From: Acidobacteriota bacterium
Lineage (GTDB): Bacteria; Acidobacteriota; Blastocatellia; Pyrinomonadales; Pyrinomonadaceae
DNA length: 10,896 nt
Assembly (NCBI GenBank): GCA_963169175.1
Contig: CAUJFK010000021.1
Span: 1 to 10,896, forward strand
Direction of reading: 5' to 3'
In this document: one piece after another, positions 7,601 through 10,896 of the stretch
Numbering within the stretch: position 1 is the stretch's first letter
Layout of the letters: each line of letters begins with the position of its first letter
The notes under the pieces: generated by a model
Databases searched by the model: none
What the model was told of the DNA's origin: nothing
Seen by the model: only the letters and a program-made list of their open reading frames with translations
Program-made: the position numbers and the translations under genes

Positions 7601-8614
7601 CAGGACCGTGCGTGTTCGGGCAGTCGCCTGCGGGAGCCGAAATTCTTCATAATTAACAAAGAAGAAACGCTTGTCCTTTCCTGAATCAAACCATGAACCG
7701 CCGCCGTCACCGAACCTAAAGAATGGGATCGGGCCGCCAAAGCTCGCGCCGTATTGATTAAGACGGATCTTTTGCCGATACGCTTCGTTATTCTCGTCGC
7801 GCTGGCCATCGCGGTTCTGGTACCAGTAGTTCGCGTTCATGCTCTCGTCACGGTGCTGATAGAACGCGGTGCCGGAATAGCCATTCGTTCCGCGTTTAGT
7901 GACGAATTTTACCTGAACAGCACCATCGCCGCCCGATTCAGCACCCGGATTGGCAGTCGAGACGTTTACTTCCTCGATCGCGTCAAGGCGCGGCCGAACA
8001 TATGTGAAATAACCATCGCTTGATCGAAGAAGGTTATCCTGAACATCAACACCATCGATCGTGATCGTGAGGGCGCCTTTCGGAAGCCCGTTGATCGAAG
8101 CGCTTCGCGGGCGGCCAACAGTCGCCGTTCCCGGCAGAAGGCCGATCAGGTCAAGAGCATCGCGCGAGGCAACCGGTGTTTCACTGATCTGTCGACCGGT
8201 GATCGACGTACCTACCGTTGCTGTCTGCGTCTGCAGCACCTCGCCGCCCGATCCGGTGACAGTCACGCTTTCACTGACATCACCGGTCTGTAACGCAACA
8301 TTCACGGTTGTGGGCGTTCCGACGTCCACCTTGATCCGTTCGATCAGCGTTCGCTTGAAGTTCGGTGCCGTAACGGCAACCGTGTAAATGCCAGAGTTGA
8401 GCGCCGGAACGCGATAGCCGCCGCTCGAATTTGTTGAAACGGTGAATTGCTGGCCGCTTTCGCCGCTGACGACGACAGTCGCACTCGGTACGACCGCTCC
8501 GTTGGCGTCCGCAACCGTACCGGCTATGGACCCGGAGATTTGTGCAAGCGTCACCAGTTGAAATACAAATATCAGTACGCCTGCCGCCAACAGACGTAGA
8601 GTTCTATCTCTCAT
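4688..8614 (-). CDS. Oar-like TonB-dependent outer-membrane receptor with carboxypeptidase-regulatory-like domain
   Basis: This encodes a 1308-residue outer-membrane protein expected to take up a substrate with TonB/ExbBD energy. Residues 1-24 form a signal peptide (basic start, hydrophobic core, VTLA cleavage site). Residues ~27-110 are a carboxypeptidase-regulatory-like beta-sandwich (SGSIAGTVADANGAVVP, then SSGGYRVPALNSGIYTVAV). A plug domain follows at ~113-240, with LIGLLPGTATVG, ASINGLPKG, TITIDGVDVQDN and VQVKFVTKRGTN. The rest is a large beta-barrel ending LMLRITF, a terminal aromatic typical of BAM substrates. The family resembles Oar of Myxococcus and the many such receptors of Acidobacteriota. 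The start is firm: GGAGGAG at 8619-8625 is the best ribosome binding site in the window. No SusD-like lipoprotein or TonB gene is nearby, so the substrate is unknown. The reading frame is intact, and an upstream gap and downstream terminator make it monocistronic. Confidence 0.93.
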   Translation of the reverse strand: MRDRTLRLLAAGVLIFVFQLVTLAQISGSIAGTVADANGAVVPSATVVVSGESGQQFTVSTNSSGGYRVPALNSGIYTVAVTAPNFKRTLIERIKVDVGTPTTVNVALQTGDVSESVTVTGSGGEVLQTQTATVGTSITGRQISETPVASRDALDLIGLLPGTATVGRPRSASINGLPKGALTITIDGVDVQDNLLRSSDGYFTYVRPRLDAIEEVNVSTANPGAESGGDGAVQVKFVTKRGTNGYSGTAFYQHRDESMNANYWYQNRDGQRDENNEAYRQKIRLNQYGASFGGPIPFFRFGDGGGSWFDSGKDKRFFFVNYEEFRLPQATARTRTVLLPSALTGDFRYLSGGVVQTVNVLTIAQAAGQLSTVDPTVAAILARIQSATQQEGTFKEISNNYNSQSYNFIPSGDSTRKFLALRLDFNLTKNHSLEFVTNQQEFVPSKDFLNGQEERYPGFPWYTQGSNRDSYSFAVRSTLSEGIINEARYAVSTGLSQFSPGISKADFDYAQGYSLAFFGTTSPVSRNSYSDRNTPTYDFTDNVTALWGNHSIGFGGQYKIVRAEGSAFGRIVPSVGFGIDSTDPAFGIFNALPSSQRASARSLYATLIGRVSSYSTTAYLSEDGTYQENGSLNRLSKQNTYGLFVQDAWRAKPNLTINFGVRWQPQTAFIALSEGNYTRLESFDQVYGLSGLGNIFKPGVLTGTAPRVVPLAKGEKAYDDDMNNFAPSVGVVWSPDFGESGFLRTLFGSSGKSVFRGGYSQAFVREGFNLLESIYGANPGGSRSLSRSVGLGNLIVGTNLRDPNNPNLAPAPGIVGSKPSFPITLGVSDSTNAFSPDLKTGVVHSFSFGYQRELDKDTVIEVRYVGNRGVDLQRQYDINEFNTIENGFADEFLKAQQNLYLNLAAGKGPTFAYFSDVAGSNQLPIMLAFFNTPANYQPSVPARYAASNFTNTGLVAALSRNAPNIFAFSGNTAFEATDARRANAVANGLPINFFYVNPSTADGGSFIVDNSNKTWYDSGVVEFRRRLSAGVRINASYVFSKAMANAYASSSVVFAGFSQRKGGIDLARNVQAFDITHQFKVDATIDLPFGSGRKFLRSSNGFVNALVGGWTVLPTIRWQSGSPFSLGNVQLVGMTAKDLQKMIGLYKNTIIDGKQVVTYLPADIIVETQKAFDIDVSTANGYGTNYGAGGPQGKYIAPAGIGNCIQRSAGQCGFNNLILYGPSFFKLDATLVKRFRLGERRSFEFRITALDALNAPNFRIGGWGADVVTAGVGGDTFGQLGPGSAYQDVSTTNDNGGRQIDLMLRITF

Positions 8615-8932
8615 TTTGCTCCTCCAAGATATAGATTCAAATACCCACTCAATCTGTAGAAAGAATAAGGACGGTAAAACCTAAGCAAAAACAGAGAACC
8701 CTAGATTATGATCTTGAATGAAAGTATGTGCCGAAAAAGCACAGGCAACAAATATGCCGAAAAGAATGAAGCTACAATAACATTGAATCAATTACGTTTA
8801 CAAGCCTGATCTCGCAAGTTTCCCGCCGAGAGATTGCGGATATCGGAGAATCTTCAAAATTTTGAATATCCATCGCGGGCGAGTGGTTGGTTCCAGAGAG
8901 AAAAAGAGGATGTCTGAAAGATTCTCAGATAG
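8615..8932. other. Receptor upstream region; short repeats and a nested dyad, no gene
   Basis: There is no gene in this stretch, which should hold the receptor promoter; I could not pick one with confidence. GCCGAAAA occurs twice (8730-8737 and 8756-8763, 26 bases apart), flanked on the outside by two GAATGAA copies; the first lies within a small hairpin, GTGC/GCAC. Further upstream is the 14-base palindrome TTCAAAATTTTGAA (8853-8866), nested between GGATAT/ATATCC (8838-8843, 8866-8871) and CCCGC/GCGGG (8822-8826, 8875-8879). These could be regulator sites or an RNA structure, but I recognise no known motif. Confidence 0.35.
8619..8625 (-). promoter_or_regulatory. Strong Shine-Dalgarno site of the receptor gene
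   Basis: GGAGGAG lies four bases before ATG 8614 and fixes the start. It stands out because glgA, purA, rho and both acetyltransferase genes have weak or no such sequence, suggesting that the receptor is translated at a high rate. Confidence 0.8.
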
Positions 8933-9025
8933 CTATTCTTAGATTCGGATTTCCTTCATCCTATTCTGTGGTTAGTAATTCTTTACCACTGAAGAAGATG
9001 AAGGAAAGCCGAATAAGATGAACAG
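8933..9025. repeat. Large imperfect inverted repeat between rho and the receptor gene
   Basis: The arms 8943-8972 and 8985-9014 pair at 26 of 30 positions around a 12-base loop; the outer 18 bases (ATTCGGATTTCCTTCATC against its partner) differ at one position. With one gap the similarity extends outward to about 8933 and 9025. It begins about 67 bases after the rho stop in the transcription direction. There is no U-tract on the minus-strand side, so a classical terminator is not supported. Possible readings are a REP/MITE-like dispersed palindrome, a stabilising 3' structure on the rho mRNA, or two inverted copies of a dispersed ACCAC-GAA-GATGAAGGAA type repeat. Confidence 0.8.
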
Positions 9026-9091
9026 AAGTCAGCGTTCACGGCGCCGGGAAGTTTTATGACATCCTACTTTGAACGATCGATCCTCCGCATT

Positions 9092-10489
9092 TTAAGTCTG
9101 CATGGAAGCGAGAAACTCGGCGTTCGTCTTGGTCTTTCCAAGCCGTTCCAACACAACTTCCATCTGTTCAACAGGCGAAAGCGGGTTGAGCACGCGACGC
9201 ATGACCCAGATGCGTGCCAGATCTTCCTTTTCAATTAGCAGTTCTTCCTTGCGGGTACCCGAACGCTGCAGGTCGATGGCCGGGAAAAGCCGCTTGTCGC
9301 TCAATCGCCGGTCGAGATGGATTTCCGAGTTACCCGTTCCCTTGAACTCTTCAAAGATAACATCGTCCATACGCGAACCGGTGTCGATCAACGCCGTAGC
9401 GATTATCGTCAGGCTGCCGCCTTCTTCAATATTTCGGGCCGCGCCGAAAAAGCGCTTTGGACGCTGCAGGGCGTTTGAATCGATACCGCCTGAAAGTATC
9501 TTGCCCGATGGCGGAACGACCGCGTTGTGCGCACGGGCCAGACGGGTGATCGAATCAAGCAGAATGACCACATCGCGCTTGTGCTCGACAAGACGCTTGG
9601 CCTTTTCTATGACCATGTCCGCGACCTGCACGTGGCGAGTCGGCGGCTCATCAAAGGTCGATGAGATAACCTCGCCTTTGACCGAACGCTGCATATCGGT
9701 AACTTCTTCCGGCCGCTCATCGATCAGCAGAACGATCAGCGAAACCTCAGGATGATTTTGGGTGATCGAGTTAGCGATCGTCTGGAGCAAGACCGTCTTA
9801 CCGGTTCGCGGCGGAGCGACGATCAAGGCACGCTGGCCTTTACCTATCGGCGTAACGAGATCGATGACGCGGGCCGCTATATTTTCCGGGCCCACTTCCA
9901 TCGAAAGCTGCTCGTCCGGATAAAGCGGCGTGAGATTATCGAAAAAGATCTTCTCACGGGACTGCTCGGGAGCCTCGAAATTGATCGCCTCGACCTTGAT
10001 CAGTGCAAAATACCGCTCGCCTTCCTTCGGCGGCCGGATCTGGCCTGAAACGGTATCGCCCGTGCGGAGGTCGAACTTGCGGATCTGCGACGGGCTGACA
10101 TAAATATCATCCGGTCCCGGAAGATAGTTGTATTCCGGCGCCCGCAAAAAGCCGAAACCGTCCGGAAGCGTTTCCAACACGCCTTCGGAAAATATCAGTC
10201 CGCTTTTCTCGGTCTGGGCCGCAAGTACCTTAAATATCAATTCCTGCTTACGCAGGCCCGAAGCCCCCTCAATACCCATTTCCTTAGCAATATGGGTGAG
10301 TTCGCTTATCGACATATCCTTTAGGTCGGTAAGGTTTAACAGTTCGGTCTTGGGAGCATTCTCATTTGATCTGGGAGAAGCTCCGTCAGTACCTTCTGGA
10401 GCGCCGGCGGCTGGCGGTGAACCGTCGGCCGGCTGATTATCTGTGTTCACAGGTTTAGATCTGCGTGATGGTGTGGTTTTCGTTGCCAT
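9092..10489 (-). CDS. rho: Transcription termination factor Rho
   Basis: Rho is the hexameric RNA helicase/ATPase that ends transcription at C-rich unstructured RNA. The 465 residues exceed the ~419 of E. coli Rho through a low-complexity, Pro/Ala/Ser/Asn-rich N-terminus of about 46 residues. Then come the N-terminal helical Rho-N domain (~50-92; LTDLKDMSISELTHIAKEMG), the cold-shock-like RNA-binding domain (~97-170) with GFGFLR (111-116) and DIYVSPSQI (128-136), and the RecA-type motor: Walker A APPRTGKT (225-232), LIDERPEEV with the catalytic Glu (255-263), Walker B VVILLD (307-312), and the secondary RNA-binding loop SGKILSGGIDSNALQRPKRF. Walker A has Thr where APPKAGKT or APPRAGKT is usual. 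ATG 10489 has no clear Shine-Dalgarno sequence but is the only start that includes the basic N-terminus; a shorter in-frame start is not excluded. Confidence 0.98.
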   Translation of the reverse strand: MATKTTPSRRSKPVNTDNQPADGSPPAAGAPEGTDGASPRSNENAPKTELLNLTDLKDMSISELTHIAKEMGIEGASGLRKQELIFKVLAAQTEKSGLIFSEGVLETLPDGFGFLRAPEYNYLPGPDDIYVSPSQIRKFDLRTGDTVSGQIRPPKEGERYFALIKVEAINFEAPEQSREKIFFDNLTPLYPDEQLSMEVGPENIAARVIDLVTPIGKGQRALIVAPPRTGKTVLLQTIANSITQNHPEVSLIVLLIDERPEEVTDMQRSVKGEVISSTFDEPPTRHVQVADMVIEKAKRLVEHKRDVVILLDSITRLARAHNAVVPPSGKILSGGIDSNALQRPKRFFGAARNIEEGGSLTIIATALIDTGSRMDDVIFEEFKGTGNSEIHLDRRLSDKRLFPAIDLQRSGTRKEELLIEKEDLARIWVMRRVLNPLSPVEQMEVVLERLGKTKTNAEFLASMQT

Positions 10490-10709
10490 GTTGTTTCGGT
10501 ATTTATCGCTTTTTTACGCTCGGCTGATCCGAACGCAAAAGTTGCCAAAATATTATTGCTAAAGCCCTTAATTCCCGGCCTGAAGTATATAGGTGGAGTT
10601 AATCGTATGGACTAAACGTAGTAAAACAGCTGAATCAAGCTCGAAGCTCGATAAAATTTCGGGATTTATGAATTATTACTACAATAAACCTAAGAAAGCA
10701 AATAAATTT
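10490..10709. other. Intergenic region between engB and rho
   Basis: This AT-rich, 220-base gap holds no gene. A minus-strand hairpin at 10634-10652 (AUCGAGCU, loop UCG, AGCUUGAU; 8 bp with one G-U) might end the engB transcript, but the following sequence, UCAGCUGUUUU, is a poor U-tract. A small dyad, TCGG/CCGA, lies about 40 bases upstream of rho. Rho leaders are often sites of autoregulation in other bacteria; nothing here proves it. Confidence 0.35.
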
Positions 10710-10896
10710 TCAGCTTTTTTTCAGTGAACGTCCGATCTCGGCCCACAATTCGTCCCGCCCGATAGCAGTTGACGCTGAATAAGGAATAATTTTGCTTTGC
10801 GGCATTTCCCGCCCGATCACGCCAGCCTGTTTTTTTACCTCGGTTCGCGAAAGTTTATCGGACTTTGTCGCGACAACGATATGCGGCCTCTCATGT
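10710..10896 (-). CDS. engB: Ribosome biogenesis GTPase EngB (YihA/YsxC), C-terminal fragment
   Basis: Only the last 61 residues are in the window; the rest lies beyond the right edge. EngB is a small Era-like GTPase needed for assembly of the large ribosomal subunit. The fragment reads PHIVVATKSDKLSR, where TKSD is the G4 guanine-specificity motif, and later IIPYSASTAIGRDELW, where SAST is the G5 motif, followed by a last helix and a short KKS tail. This spacing and the absence of a further domain after G5 fit EngB better than Der or Era, which carry C-terminal RNA-binding domains. It is co-oriented with rho, 220 bases upstream of it. Confidence 0.85.
   Translation of the reverse strand, partial: HERPHIVVATKSDKLSRTEVKKQAGVIGREMPQSKIIPYSASTAIGRDELWAEIGRSLKKS

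Noticed and set aside
9065..9090. GATCGATC palindrome just after the rho stop as a terminator
   Set aside because: It is a short self-complementary sequence without a U-tract and is likely chance.
9102..9755. 217-codon plus-strand open frame opposite rho
   Set aside because: It is antisense to a clearly conserved gene; the Ser/Arg-rich translation is typical of a frame shadow.
10634..10652. Hairpin as a strong engB terminator
   Set aside because: The stem is short with a U-G pair and is not followed by a proper U-tract; it is mentioned only in the intergenic description.
1..10896. CRISPR array, toxin-antitoxin pair, transposase or biosynthetic cluster
   Set aside because: I looked on both strands and found no regularly spaced repeats, transposase-like protein or paired small genes; the only small gene has no visible partner inside the window.

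Overview
The window looks like a chromosomal segment from a member of the Acidobacteriota, perhaps class Blastocatellia. This placement is inferred from the very long Oar-like TonB-dependent receptor with an N-terminal carboxypeptidase-regulatory-like domain, moderate GC content and a Rho factor with a low-complexity N-terminal extension; no marker gene here proves it. Most of the content is housekeeping. I see no complete defence system, transposase, CRISPR array or biosynthetic cluster.

Layout. Everything except one small gene lies on the minus strand, so transcription runs from high to low coordinates. In transcription order: the C-terminal end of the ribosome-assembly GTPase EngB (cut by the window edge); a 220-base gap; the termination factor rho; a 477-base gap containing a striking ~93-base imperfect dyad; a 1308-residue TonB-dependent outer-membrane receptor closed by a near-textbook intrinsic terminator; then a compact operon with overlapping ends, glgA (glycogen synthase) - RimJ/RimL-type acetyltransferase - purA (adenylosuccinate synthetase), followed 34 bases later by a second GNAT acetyltransferase; then tRNA-Lys(UUU) with its own likely promoter and a terminator. 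The only plus-strand gene, at 240-524, encodes a small excisionase/MerR-like helix-turn-helix protein just beyond the 3' end of the tRNA.

How the genes fit together. EngB and Rho serve ribosome assembly and transcription termination. The receptor should import a large or scarce substrate across the outer membrane; no SusD-like partner or TonB/ExbBD gene is present. GlgA polymerises ADP-glucose into glycogen and PurA commits IMP to AMP, so the operon joins carbon storage with adenine nucleotide supply, although the acetyltransferase substrates are unknown. The left 600 bases, with a stand-alone DNA-binding protein in the opposite orientation next to a tRNA 3' end and short repeats resembling the tRNA anticodon arm, are the part most likely to be accessory or mobile-element derived, but no integrase is visible here.
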